Origin: a virus
Reading direction: 5' to 3' (one strand)
DNA length: 50,816 nt
Virus record (IMG/VR): IMGVR_UViG_3300003823_000003
Span: 1 to 50,816 of that record
Shown here: in pieces, positions 8,597-16,808 of the stretch
Layout of the letters: every line of letters starts with the position of its first letter
Numbering within the stretch: position 1 is the first letter of the stretch
Program-made: the position numbers and the translations under genes
The notes under the pieces: generated by a model
Told to the model about the DNA's origin: nothing
Database searches by the model: none
The model's input: the letters and a program-made list of their open reading frames with translations, nothing else

Positions 8597-9399
8597 CAGG
8601 TTGTTCCGTTGGTCGCAAGGCCGTAGTTGACGAGCGCGCTGATGATCGAGGTTAAAACAGCCTTGGCCCTTGTGTCAGTTACGGCGCTTAGCTGACCAGT
8701 GACGGTCTGCTTAGAAACCGGAGACGTGGCAAAAAAGCCAACGTTGCCCCCAAACTGTAAGCCACCGCTGGTCGCTGACATGGTTCCGGAGGGCGAGGTT
8801 ATAGCGACGCCGCCGCTCGTCACCGTGACGTTGTTTGAGCCGTAAGCGAGCTGCGCTTGAGAGCCGGAGAGCGTCCAAAAGGCAGAAACGTTGTAGGTCG
8901 CGACGATGTTCGTGGCGTTAAGGGTCAGGTTGGCAGCATTGCCGACCGTGTTGCGCAGGATCGCCCCGTTTGGCCCATTGATGTCAACGGCATTTAAATC
9001 AAGCGGTGCGGTCCAATTGGTCGATCCCAACCACAAGAAAGCAAGCCCTTGAAGGTTCCCGAGCGGTTCGCCGAGGTTCGGCGTGCCTTTGCCCAGGCCT
9101 GAAACGCCGCCTAGGCGCGCGTCAGCCGGGATGACCATGCCGAGGTCCCCGACCTGCACCGGCAGCCGAACGTAGGTCGAACCAACAACCGGAACTGTGA
9201 CCTGTGGCAGCGTGAAGGGGTTGCCGTTGACCTCAAAGTTGATGGTGACCGTCGCGCCATTGGCCCCGACCTTAGAAACTGCCGCAGGCAGCGCCTTGCC
9301 CTGAGACCAAAGAGCAGCTTGGACCTTTTGCTCAGCAAAGCGGTGTAGGCTTTGGTTGAGCGGGGTCTTGAGGCTGTTGTCGCCGCGTGCGTTGATCAT
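8596..9399 (-). CDS. Central baseplate spike, Gp138 N-terminal-domain type
   Basis: The 267-residue protein has an OB-fold-like N-terminal part with INFEVNGNPFTLPQVTVPVV, YVRLPVQVGDLGMVIPADAR and LGGVSGLG, as in Gp138-type membrane-piercing spikes of simple myoviruses. The C-terminal half (LTLNATNIVATYNV, VTVTSGGVAITSPSGT) is a repetitive beta-prism-like stalk. Neighbours are the hub gene (4-base ATGA overlap) and the gp25-like wedge, the standard order. It should form the trimeric tip that first penetrates the outer membrane. No metal-binding HxH tip motif is obvious. Confidence 0.8.
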   Translation of the reverse strand: MINARGDNSLKTPLNQSLHRFAEQKVQAALWSQGKALPAAVSKVGANGATVTINFEVNGNPFTLPQVTVPVVGSTYVRLPVQVGDLGMVIPADARLGGVSGLGKGTPNLGEPLGNLQGLAFLWLGSTNWTAPLDLNAVDINGPNGAILRNTVGNAANLTLNATNIVATYNVSAFWTLSGSQAQLAYGSNNVTVTSGGVAITSPSGTMSATSGGLQFGGNVGFFATSPVSKQTVTGQLSAVTDTRAKAVLTSIISALVNYGLATNGTT

Positions 9400-10346
9400 G
9401 TTGGCGAGGCCGGGTAGGCGTTAAAGGTCGTCACCCAAGCGTCGGCGCTGGGTTGACGGTAGGAGCCAACGTGCCGAACAAGGCTGATCTGAAAAACGCC
9501 TTGAAAGGCACTCTGGTCTCTGAACTGCGACTGACTGGCCGCGGTCGTCGTCACAAGCCCGATTGGGAATTTGACGAACGAGCCAACGCTAAGGTCTGCC
9601 CGCATGACGGTGTTAAACTGAATGCTTGGGCTGTCGATCCAGGTCGGCTGGCCAATCAAGTCCGTAAAGGCGAGCTGAATGGGGTCGGTGGCGGTTGACG
9701 AGGTCTGGTTGTCAAAGACGTTGAAGTTGGTGCCGTTCAAGACGATGCTGACGCCAGGGTAACCAGCGGTCGTGATGACTGACTTGCTGATCTGGTTGAT
9801 ATAGTTGGCAAAATCCTCAACGGTTTTGTAAACACCCGTCGCGTGCTCAGACAGCACTAGGCCAGGGTTGATGTTGACCGTCGAGGTGTAGGTCGGGTAA
9901 GCGACCTTCAGCGTTTGAGTAATAACCCGGTCAAGCGGGACGCCCTGCGCCCAGTCCAACACGATGTTTTTAGGTTCTGCCAGCGTTGCGCCGCCGTCGG
10001 CTTGAATGATTAGGTCAAGGGTCTGGTTGGTTCCGACCCAGTTGCCAAACGACTGAAGGATAGTCCCTTGAACCAGCAGACCGCCTTGCTTGGCGTTTGC
10101 GAACGGCAGGCCTTTTTGCATGCCGCCATAGACCGAGATGCTTGCCCCGTTGAAGTCCCGCGCTTGGCTGATGGTCTTAAGGCTCACGCCCCAGATGCGG
10201 ATCGAGGCAAAGCCCATCGGCGTCGCCAAGCCAATGACCGGAATGTCGAGTTCAATTTGAAGCGCTGAGGTGTCCGTGGCGCCATTCAAATATGAGGTAT
10301 AGGTCGCTGAGGTCGAGCCGCTGATGACGATCTGATAATAGCGCAT
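9396..10346 (-). CDS. Baseplate hub protein (gpD-like)
   Basis: This 316-residue protein contains ELDIPVIGLATPMGFASIRI, the ISVYGGMQKGLPFANAKQGG segment, and a LDLIIQADGG region typical of hub proteins of P2 gpD / Pam3-like simple baseplates. It is encoded between the plug-like protein and the spike, where the hub always sits. In the virion it would form a trimeric ring that joins tail tube to spike. I see no lysozyme domain in it; peptidoglycan cleavage is probably supplied by the tape measure. Confidence 0.8.
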   Translation of the reverse strand: MRYYQIVISGSTSATYTSYLNGATDTSALQIELDIPVIGLATPMGFASIRIWGVSLKTISQARDFNGASISVYGGMQKGLPFANAKQGGLLVQGTILQSFGNWVGTNQTLDLIIQADGGATLAEPKNIVLDWAQGVPLDRVITQTLKVAYPTYTSTVNINPGLVLSEHATGVYKTVEDFANYINQISKSVITTAGYPGVSIVLNGTNFNVFDNQTSSTATDPIQLAFTDLIGQPTWIDSPSIQFNTVMRADLSVGSFVKFPIGLVTTTAASQSQFRDQSAFQGVFQISLVRHVGSYRQPSADAWVTTFNAYPASPT

Positions 10347-10352
10347 CAGGGA

Positions 10353-10625
10353 TCAGGGGTTGACCTCGAATGAGTTTGTTGAGGCGCGAAAAACCAGCGT
10401 CGAGGTTTGAAAGATGCCGGGCACCAGGTTGATGTCGTAGTCGTCAGGCGAGGCAGCGACGGCGATCGTGATCAATGGCGCATTCTGAAGCGTCGAGACG
10501 GTCAGATACCAACGCTGGCCAAACATGTTCCATGTGACCGTAGCCGTATAGATGTTGCCATCAAGGGTCGGCTGAAACTGAAACGGCGGGCTGTTGTTCG
10601 TCGGTTGAAACGCGAAGGTGGTCAT
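10353..10625 (-). CDS. Baseplate plug-like small protein
   Basis: At 90 residues, with the pattern FQFQPTLDGNIYTATVTWNM-FGQRWYLTV...PDDYDINLVPGIF, this matches the small beta-rich family described as the baseplate plug in Pam3-like cyanomyovirus baseplates and found in many phages next to the hub gene. The start overlaps the upstream stop (ATGA). It probably sits inside the hub and closes the tube lumen before ejection. The family name is given from memory of the sequence pattern and gene order. Confidence 0.7.
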   Translation of the reverse strand: MTTFAFQPTNNSPPFQFQPTLDGNIYTATVTWNMFGQRWYLTVSTLQNAPLITIAVAASPDDYDINLVPGIFQTSTLVFRASTNSFEVNP

Positions 10626-11335
10626 TTGGTTAAGTTGGAGGCGCTAGCAGCGACCGTCGATTGAGCCGCGGCGTTAGAGCTGGGAGCTGCACCGGTCAAG
10701 GGCTCGCCGACCGTGGCTGCCGGGCTGCTCCACTGCGGCGGATCGCCTGTGGTTTTTGAACCATTGGTAAAGCGTTGCATTAACGAATTTTGAGCCTGTT
10801 GCGCCGCCTGCGTCGTTACGAGCGGTTGAACGAAGTCCCATTGCCAATGGGTCTGAGGTTGTTTGCTGTCGCCGCCGGGAGTGACGTCACGCAACGTTTG
10901 AAGAAGGCAATCGGTATAAAGGTAGGCCGGCGTCGCGACGTTGTATGTGCCACTGAGCTGCGTGTGCAACGCCAACGAAGACTGAAGGGCTGAAAAGATC
11001 GAGGTCTTGTTGTCGTAGCCGCTGTCCGTCTGAGCTGGGGCGATCATCAAAAGACTGACGCTCAAAGGCGAGGTGATAATGCCGTTGGCCGCCGTCGCGA
11101 TGTTAACAAACGGGTAGGTTGAAAACTGATTGCTGAGGAGAAGAGAGCCGGGCAGCGTGACAAAGTGTGCAAAATAGCCGTCAAGGTTTTCAGGGTCCGC
11201 GCCGCCTGCGTTGGCAGCAATCGACTGCAGTAACGAAGAGATCGGCAGCAGGCCGCCCGAAGACTGCGAGGCTATCCCGTTGACCAGCGTGATCGGGCTG
11301 ATCTCGTAGGAGAACTGCCAAGACGTGCGGCTCAT
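10622..11335 (-). CDS. Tail/baseplate protein between tape measure and hub
   Basis: The 237-residue protein begins SWQFSYEISPITLVNGIAS, a phrase I associate with a family always encoded just after the tape measure of simple myoviruses. It has an alternating alpha-beta first 160 residues and a Gln/Ala/Ser-rich C-terminal tail. By position it is a baseplate or tail-tip adaptor that links the last tube ring to the hub. Its ATG and its stop both overlap neighbours (ATGA), showing tight coupling. No enzyme motif is seen. The exact role is inferred from order only. Confidence 0.65.
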   Translation of the reverse strand: MSRTSWQFSYEISPITLVNGIASQSSGGLLPISSLLQSIAANAGGADPENLDGYFAHFVTLPGSLLLSNQFSTYPFVNIATAANGIITSPLSVSLLMIAPAQTDSGYDNKTSIFSALQSSLALHTQLSGTYNVATPAYLYTDCLLQTLRDVTPGGDSKQPQTHWQWDFVQPLVTTQAAQQAQNSLMQRFTNGSKTTGDPPQWSSPAATVGEPLTGAAPSSNAAAQSTVAASASNLTK

Positions 11336-13095
11336 TGCGGCAGCTGCGAGGCCTGAACAGCGACCTGCGCGCCCGCCGGGTTGTGGATGGTGACCGTAAT
11401 GCCCGTCGTCTTACGGACATAGTCCTGCGTCTCTTTGGGAGCATAGCGCAGCCAGTCAGCGCCGTGGGCCTTGATGTCCTTTTGCAGGTTGCCCTGACCC
11501 CAGTTGTACGCTGCCGCAACCTTGGCCATGTCGTTATGAAACATGCGCATTAAGTCAGCGATGTAGTGCGCTGCGCCTTGGGCCGAGGAGTTCGGGTCAA
11601 AGGGGTTGACACCGTATTGGCGGGCTGTCGGCCCCATAAACTGAAACGCCCCCATGGCGCCAGACTTGGGGTTTACGGCGTTTGGGTTGCCACCTGACTC
11701 TGTATGGAGGATGTTTTTAAGAAAGTTGGCTGAAACACCCCAAGCCTTCGCTGCCGCGTCGACGAGCGGTTGCAACGCACCATAGTTGGGGCCGCCGGGT
11801 CCCCAAGGGTGCTTAAGGGCTCCAGTCGTGTTGGTTAGAATGCCATTAGGGCCTAACGGGTCGTGGACGTTGAGATTGGTCACGTCCACCTGCCTGGCCT
11901 TCAGCTGAGAGGCGATCGTTTTAACAAAGTCAGAGTTGGCAAACGTCACGATGGCGTCGGTGATTTCACCAAACTTTGCGATGCAACGGTCAAGGTCTTG
12001 TTGAAATTTAGGCGTGCCAAGATACTTGGCGAAGGCCTCTAGGCCACTCGTCGCGATCTTAAGAAAATTGGCGAAGGGTTTTGAGCTGATGAGGGCGACC
12101 AGAACGTCGCCGAGGCTCTTGGCGAGGCCAGAGAGCGGGCCGGTGAGGCTGACGAGCTTGTTGACGAGGGTGTTTTGCACCTGAAGTCCCGCCATGGACA
12201 TGGTTTGGGCAAAGGATTGCCATTTCATGTTAACTTCGTCTTGGACCTTGAGCGTCTTCTTGCCCTGATCATACTGCTTGATGTGCTGGCGTAGCTCGTC
12301 GCTGCTCATCTCGCCCAAGGCGCGCAGAGTATTGTCGTCAATGTTGTTGCCGAACCGCGCATGGGCCATGGCCAGCGCGTTCTGGCTGTTCTTAATCGGC
12401 TTGTAAAAGGCTTGAACCGCTTGCAACGTCGGGCCGAGCAAGTCGGCCGCATCTCTGCCGTTCGGGTTGATACCGAGCGAGTGCCAAAGGTAGCCCTGAG
12501 ACGGATCGCCCTTGGCGTTGGCAAGGCTTTGCAATAAGCCGCCAACGTCAAAGTTTTGACCGAGCGTCAGCTGAGCGCTTTGCAGCTGGCCGGTCGAGAC
12601 GCCCAAGCCGAGCGCCTGCCGGCGGCTGGCTGAAACATTCTCCGCTAGGCGGTCGATGCCGAAAAGGCCGCCGGCCCCTAGGAGGCCGGAAACTATCCCA
12701 CCTATGCCCACTATCTTGGCCAGGCTGCCGACCGCGGAGGCCGTGCCGAGGGCCATGGACTTGGCCGCCGCGGCCATAGCCTTGACCTCGTTCTTTTTGG
12801 CCTGCAGGCGGCGGATCTCTTGTTGGTCGCGTTCTTTTTGAGCCTTGGCCGCCTCGCGTTCGGCCTTGTCCTGCTCTTCAAACATCTTCTTTTGGTCGCG
12901 GAGGATCTCGCGCTGCGCTAAAAGCGCCTGCGTCATCTCCGCAAAGCTCTCGACCGTGCCGCCGACGTTTTTGTCAAATTGCGACCACTCGCCGGGGAGG
13001 GCCTTCACCCCAGCTTGATACTTGTTGAACTTTTCCATGAAGCGCTGAAACGACGCATCTTGGACATCAACTTCAATGATTGACCGCGTAGCGAT
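11332..13095 (-). CDS. Tape measure protein with SLT transglycosylase domain, apparent ATC start
   Basis: The 587-residue product has an N-terminal head ATRSIIEVDVQDASFQRFM typical of small tape measures, a charged coiled coil (about residues 61-107), Gly/Ala-rich hydrophobic stretches (about 120-150), and a C-terminal soluble lytic transglycosylase domain (about 444-565). The SLT domain includes the catalytic HTESGG (Glu near residue 466), GAMGAFQFMGPTA and AAYNWGQGN. It sets tail length and probably locally digests peptidoglycan on ejection. The longer frame starting at a TTG (13146) would add 17 residues lying inside the chaperone frame. The family N-terminus aligns with an ATC codon at 13095 preceded by GAGGG at 7 bases, so I place the start there. 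Confidence 0.88.
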   Translation of the reverse strand: MATRSIIEVDVQDASFQRFMEKFNKYQAGVKALPGEWSQFDKNVGGTVESFAEMTQALLAQREILRDQKKMFEEQDKAEREAAKAQKERDQQEIRRLQAKKNEVKAMAAAAKSMALGTASAVGSLAKIVGIGGIVSGLLGAGGLFGIDRLAENVSASRRQALGLGVSTGQLQSAQLTLGQNFDVGGLLQSLANAKGDPSQGYLWHSLGINPNGRDAADLLGPTLQAVQAFYKPIKNSQNALAMAHARFGNNIDDNTLRALGEMSSDELRQHIKQYDQGKKTLKVQDEVNMKWQSFAQTMSMAGLQVQNTLVNKLVSLTGPLSGLAKSLGDVLVALISSKPFANFLKIATSGLEAFAKYLGTPKFQQDLDRCIAKFGEITDAIVTFANSDFVKTIASQLKARQVDVTNLNVHDPLGPNGILTNTTGALKHPWGPGGPNYGALQPLVDAAAKAWGVSANFLKNILHTESGGNPNAVNPKSGAMGAFQFMGPTARQYGVNPFDPNSSAQGAAHYIADLMRMFHNDMAKVAAAYNWGQGNLQKDIKAHGADWLRYAPKETQDYVRKTTGITVTIHNPAGAQVAVQASQLPQ

Positions 13096-13105
13096 GTGAC
13101 TGCCC

Positions 13106-13240
13106 TCACAAGCGGTTGGCGCCAAAGGCTGCCTTGAACAACTCAATCAAGTGACGCTGGCGATAGTGCTGAGCGTCGGTGTAGTCTAGCCCCGCCTCGC
13201 GGCAAAGGGCTCCGAAGCCAGGCCCCGAGGCCCAGCTCAA
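13106..13240 (-). CDS. Tail assembly chaperone, second reading frame (-1 relative to the first)
   Basis: Between the chaperone stop and the tape measure, the -1 frame reads SWASGPGFGALCREAGLDY, then HLIELFKAAFGANRL and a TGA just before the tape-measure ribosome-binding site. This frame is open back to 13423 without a stop, and its codons look protein-like from about 13325 onward (Asp/Ala-rich LADVDACRAYSNEG). It is either the C-terminal extension of the chaperone made by -1 frameshifting (231 residues in total if the shift is at the T7 run) or a separate 44-residue protein begun at a TTG that overlaps the chaperone stop (TTGA). Tail phages very commonly encode an extended chaperone exactly here. 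Confidence 0.75.
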   Translation of the reverse strand: MSWASGPGFGALCREAGLDYTDAQHYRQRHLIELFKAAFGANRL

Positions 13241-13800
13241 GATGGAATGGACGACCGTTGAGCCCTCATTGGAATAGGCTCGGCAGGCGTCGACGTCGGC
13301 AAGGAATTCCTGTATTCCAACAAGGTTAAGGACGTGACTTGCGCACCCCAGAGCTTCGACACCCCGCTGAGCACCTCCTCCAGGTCCGTTTTCTTGTGCA
13401 TATGCGAGGCCAGCGTAAAAAAAGCCAAGGAGTTAAGGACCTCGCTCTCGTCGTCCTCGTTGATGAGGCTTTCACGCACCACGTCGTCCCAGGGCTTTGT
13501 CGCCCACCCTGACGGGGTCGGCATTAGAACGTTGGTCAGGCGACGGATTTCGTTGAATATCGCCTCGACCTGGTTTGGCAGGCCCATGTCCTCGCCCACG
13601 ACCCGCATATACATGGCCGCCAGCCTTGGACCAGTAATCGCGCCGCCTTCGGAATAGAGCAAAGCGAAGGTCTTAGAGAAAATGCGGAAGTTGGCCTCAA
13701 AAACCGCCCGTGGGATCGGCATAGAAAAAACGTAAAGCGTGCCATGATCCTGATCGATCGGCACCACGAGGTTCAGCTGGCGGTTGATGTGAAGGGTCAT
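13237..13800 (-). CDS. Tail assembly chaperone, first reading frame
   Basis: This 187-residue protein lies between tail tube and tape measure, the invariant place of the tail assembly chaperone. Its sequence (NLVVPIDQDHGTLYVFSMPI, SKTFALLYSEGGAITGPRLA, SLAFFTLASHMHKKTDLEEV) is alpha-helical after a short beta start, like other chaperones that coat the tape measure. A run of seven T residues on the coding strand (13423-13417) is in the T TTT TTT register of a classical -1 slippery heptamer. The start overlaps the tube stop (ATGA). The last 15 residues (PMRAQRSSIPS) look less protein-like than the -1 frame across the same bases. Confidence 0.85.
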   Translation of the reverse strand: MTLHINRQLNLVVPIDQDHGTLYVFSMPIPRAVFEANFRIFSKTFALLYSEGGAITGPRLAAMYMRVVGEDMGLPNQVEAIFNEIRRLTNVLMPTPSGWATKPWDDVVRESLINEDDESEVLNSLAFFTLASHMHKKTDLEEVLSGVSKLWGAQVTSLTLLEYRNSLPTSTPAEPIPMRAQRSSIPS

Positions 13801-14234
13801 GACCAGAGGTTGTTGTTAATGAGGAAGTAGCCGCCGATGGTCACCACATAGCCCGGATCTTCGCCAGCGAAGTTTAACTCGCCGACGTTCTCGATCGAGG
13901 TGTTGTAGAGGTCATAGGGGGCCAGGGTCGAGACGTCCGGGTTGACGGTGCAGGGGCCGAGGACCGCGTTGGTTTGACGCTGCGTTTCCCAAAGCTGGGC
14001 AAACGATTGCGTTTTGAGCAGGTGGATCGTTAGCGTGCAGTCTTGATATGGCTCAGGGCTTGTCACAGCCCCCGTCATGGTGCCGAAGCGCGCCGTGGCC
14101 GCCCCACCAAAGCTCAACCGAATGCCCTCGCGCCCTAGGTAGGAAGGTGTGACGTTGAGCTGTGGGTAGTTGACGAAGGCGACTGTGCCACGGAGCCGAT
14201 TTAACACGCCTTGCTGAATGAGCGGATTTGCCAT
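13797..14234 (-). CDS. Tail tube protein
   Basis: The 145-residue protein directly follows the sheath gene and precedes the chaperone, the standard tube position. Its sequence (VLNRLRGTVAFVNYPQLNVT, IRLSFGGAATARFGTMTGAV, YQDCTLTIHLLKTQSFAQLW, GYVVTIGGYF) has the beta-sandwich plus one helix pattern and the xxSPEPYQDCTLTIHL segment common to short myovirus tube proteins. It should polymerise into hexameric rings inside the sheath. Confidence 0.85.
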   Translation of the reverse strand: MANPLIQQGVLNRLRGTVAFVNYPQLNVTPSYLGREGIRLSFGGAATARFGTMTGAVTSPEPYQDCTLTIHLLKTQSFAQLWETQRQTNAVLGPCTVNPDVSTLAPYDLYNTSIENVGELNFAGEDPGYVVTIGGYFLINNNLWS

Positions 14235-14247
14235 TTAATTCAAACCC

Positions 14248-15633
14248 TTACACAAATTCAGTAACGTTGAGGTTGAAGATGATATACAAGAAGCCATTTT
14301 GCGTGGCTACTGAGGCCGCAAAACCGCCGTATTTGCCGATGGCGTAGTTGCTGGGGTTCTCAGCGGTATAGACCAGGAATGGCTCAGCGTTGATCACCGC
14401 TTGACCAATGTAGGTTCCCTGCTCGATCGCCACGGCAAACTGCGCCGCAGGCAACGCGGTCTTAACAACCGGCCCGAGCAACAAGCCATAGCTGACGCCG
14501 TTGGTCAGAGTGTTGGCCGCCACGTTTTGTAGCGTGTTGATGCCGTTCTGGTTGTAATAGAGCGGGGCCTGAGGGTTGTTGCTGCCGTTGATGACAGCGT
14601 TGCTGATCGCGAGATCGAGGTTGATCTGCGCCCAGTCCACAGCATACCAGAAGTTGAAGCTATTGCCGTCAGGCATGAGCCCGTTGCGCAAAATCGTGTT
14701 GGTGAGGCCGCCTTCTGAGCCGGTTCCGACGTAGTTGCCGTAGGCTGCGAGGATCGCCGTCAGCGTCGCTGCATTGTTTGCCGGGTTCCATGCCGTCACG
14801 CCATAGAGGTAGGAGAAGGCAAGCGGCGTCACTTGGTTCGTGGACGACGGCGCGTAGGTCAGCGTGACGTAAAACACCGCCGCCATAGAAAACTCGGTGG
14901 CCCCGATACCCGCCGCCTCAACCAACCAGGGCGCAGACTTGATGCCAGCATAGTTGGCATAGTTTGCTGTCGTGGTGGTCGTAAAGAAATAGGTCTTGGC
15001 CGAAACCGCCGTGTAGTTGTTGATGGTCGTCAGGTAGGCGGCATTGGCGTCAAACTCACGCGGCACGAGGTAGCTGTAGATGGTCGAGGGGTTGGCCGAG
15101 ATCCAGGTATTGAGGTTGCCGACCGCTGCCGTGGTCGTGCTTTCACCCAGCTCAAGAAGCCAGACCGAGGTCTGTGAGCCTTGGGCAAAAAAGGTTGTGC
15201 CCATCTGCTTAAGTTCGGTCGCGGCCCACAGCTGAAAGTTGCCGAGGATTGTCGCCGCGCCAGGGTTGCTGGCCAGGGGGTAGGTAAACTGCGTAGATGA
15301 GGTGATGGTCGCCGTGACGGGGATGCCCGCCGAGGTGTTGTAGCCCGCCGGGGTGCAGCCGGCGATGACCATCAAGACGGTGTCGCCGATGTTGTAGCCG
15401 TGGGCCGAGGCTGTTGTCGCCGTAACGGTGCTGCCGGACCAAGTCAAGGCGGACAGATTGCGTGCCGGGGCGATGATAGCAGTCAAAGCGGCAAGTGAGG
15501 TGAGCAACGTCAGGCTTTGAGGGGCCTTGGTTGAACCGCCCACCGAAACGAACGCGCCAGACTGTTGCAGCGTGCTGGGAGCCGGCGGCAGCGTGACGGT
15601 TGTATTGACGACTGTAATGGGGTTTACGGCCAT
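14248..15633 (-). CDS. Tail sheath protein
   Basis: At 461 residues, just upstream of the tube gene, this matches sheath proteins of the DUF3383-like group: TVVNTTVTLPPAPSTLQQSG, GTTFFAQGSQTSVWLLELGE, NPSTIYSYLVPREFD, MPDGNSFNFWYAVDWAQINL, and an end YTAENPSNYAIGKYGGFAAS. A beta domain of about 70 residues (roughly 60-131: VTATTASAHGYNIGDTVLMV ... TQFTYPL) is inserted near the N-terminus and resembles inserts in gpJ and in a 622-residue virion protein of this phage. The sheath contracts to drive the tube through the envelope. Confidence 0.85.
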   Translation of the reverse strand: MAVNPITVVNTTVTLPPAPSTLQQSGAFVSVGGSTKAPQSLTLLTSLAALTAIIAPARNLSALTWSGSTVTATTASAHGYNIGDTVLMVIAGCTPAGYNTSAGIPVTATITSSTQFTYPLASNPGAATILGNFQLWAATELKQMGTTFFAQGSQTSVWLLELGESTTTAAVGNLNTWISANPSTIYSYLVPREFDANAAYLTTINNYTAVSAKTYFFTTTTTANYANYAGIKSAPWLVEAAGIGATEFSMAAVFYVTLTYAPSSTNQVTPLAFSYLYGVTAWNPANNAATLTAILAAYGNYVGTGSEGGLTNTILRNGLMPDGNSFNFWYAVDWAQINLDLAISNAVINGSNNPQAPLYYNQNGINTLQNVAANTLTNGVSYGLLLGPVVKTALPAAQFAVAIEQGTYIGQAVINAEPFLVYTAENPSNYAIGKYGGFAASVATQNGFLYIIFNLNVTEFV

Positions 15634-15671
15634 TGTCCTCTTCTTTCAGAAGCTATGGTTGAAGAGGGAAA

Positions 15672-16286
15672 TTAAAGCGGGTTCTCTTCCCACATCATCG
15701 AACCGACGAAGCCCGAAGCGGGGCCGGCGATGTTGGTCGCGATGCAGACGTAGCCGCCAGGCGGAATGATGATGGAGCCGTCGATATTGACGTTGACGGC
15801 GAATGATGTCGTGGCCGTAGGAGCCTGTCCAAGGACGCGGAGGTAGGCAGGGGTGCCGACGAGCGTACAAGCGCTGTCCGCCAACCCCTGAAGCGTAGAG
15901 GTGACGCCGAGAACGCTGGCCAACGGCGTGAGCGCCGTTGTGTGGGCGGTCACGCCGCCCGCGGCATAGCCGCCGGCCAAGAACATGGTCGTGATGGTCG
16001 AGGGCGCAACAAGCAGCGACGCGGAAACGTTCAGCACAGCAAGGTTGACCGTCGACGTCGCCGGGTTGCTCAAGCACAGGCCAACATAGGTCGTGGCGAG
16101 CGCCGCAGAGGTTGTGACGGCCGAAGGGTTGGCGACCACGCCAATGTTGCCGGCGTAAGAGGGTTCGTAAAGCAAACCGTGGCGCTGGCTGACGAAGAGG
16201 CTCTGTTGAGCGCCTGCGCGGAGCGGCTTAGAAACCAGCGCCTTGTTGAGCGCAAAGCCAAGCGTTTGAATTGGAGACTGGGGCAT
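15672..16286 (-). CDS. Putative virion decoration protein
   Basis: This 204-residue protein lies between a decoration-like protein and the sheath. The N-terminus (PIQTLGFALNKALVSKPLRA) is basic. The rest is very rich in Ala/Thr/Val/Ser with few charged residues, consistent with a beta-sandwich surface protein, and it ends GGYVCIATNIAGPASGFVGS-MMWEE. I do not recognise a family beyond generic phage structural proteins. It could be a head fibre or collar decoration. It is separated from the sheath gene by a short gap containing no other gene. Confidence 0.65.
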   Translation of the reverse strand: MPQSPIQTLGFALNKALVSKPLRAGAQQSLFVSQRHGLLYEPSYAGNIGVVANPSAVTTSAALATTYVGLCLSNPATSTVNLAVLNVSASLLVAPSTITTMFLAGGYAAGGVTAHTTALTPLASVLGVTSTLQGLADSACTLVGTPAYLRVLGQAPTATTSFAVNVNIDGSIIIPPGGYVCIATNIAGPASGFVGSMMWEENPL

Positions 16287-16354
16287 GGGTTAAGCTTTCT
16301 CGCTGATTGAGCTGCGGAGCAGTCGGCCTTGGGCTGCGTCGGACCGGACGACGG

Positions 16355-16804
16355 TTAGAAGCGGTAGGCTACAAAGGCGTGGTTGTTGGTTGCGGCGACC
16401 GCCTTGACGGCGTTGGTTAAGCCTGCCGGCAGGTTAAGCGTAACGCCAGCCTTGACCTCGATCGTCGTGCCGTTGGCGCCAGGCGTCGCTGTTGCGGGCG
16501 TGTTGATGTAGTCGACGAAAAGACTTTCGGTGGCCGTTGCGGGGTTGGTGATGACCGCGCCGCCGATAATTGAATTGGCCGGAAAGACCGTGACAGGCGA
16601 ATTGCCGATCAAAACAGCAAAGGCCGAGGCAGCGACCGCCGTCACGTTCGCCTGCGAGATGAAGAGCGGGTTGGCGTTGCTGATCGCCGCACCCAAAACC
16701 TCCGGGACCGAGTGCAGGGTCAACGTTGTGCCGTTAAGGTCCGCCTCAACGTTGTATTGAGCGCCAGTGCCGTCAAGAACAATAAAGGTCGTCGTGGTCG
16801 TCAT
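16355..16804 (-). CDS. Small head decoration-like protein
   Basis: The 149-residue protein begins with a Thr run and FIVLDGTGAQYNVEADLNG, followed by LHSVPEVLGAAISNANPLFI, a phrase common in phage head decoration and fibre base proteins. The C-terminal half (INTPATATPGANGTTIEVKA, VNLPAGLTNAVKAVAATNN) is a beta-rich module. No catalytic residues are visible. It is probably displayed on the capsid or neck. The order (tail terminator candidate, this gene, next decoration gene, sheath) suggests an insertion of accessory virion genes between neck and tail. Confidence 0.65.
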   Translation of the reverse strand: MTTTTTFIVLDGTGAQYNVEADLNGTTLTLHSVPEVLGAAISNANPLFISQANVTAVAASAFAVLIGNSPVTVFPANSIIGGAVITNPATATESLFVDYINTPATATPGANGTTIEVKAGVTLNLPAGLTNAVKAVAATNNHAFVAYRF

Positions 16805-16808
16805 GCGG

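Noticed and set aside
11332-13095. Tape measure SLT domain taken as the phage endolysin
   Set aside because: It is fused to the tape measure and is an ejection-type transglycosylase. No free endolysin, spanin or clear holin is visible in this window.
15646-16077. 143-codon frame overlapping the virion decoration gene on the same strand
   Set aside because: It lies out of frame inside a gene with better composition and start signals, and its product is His/Arg-rich, typical of a shifted frame.
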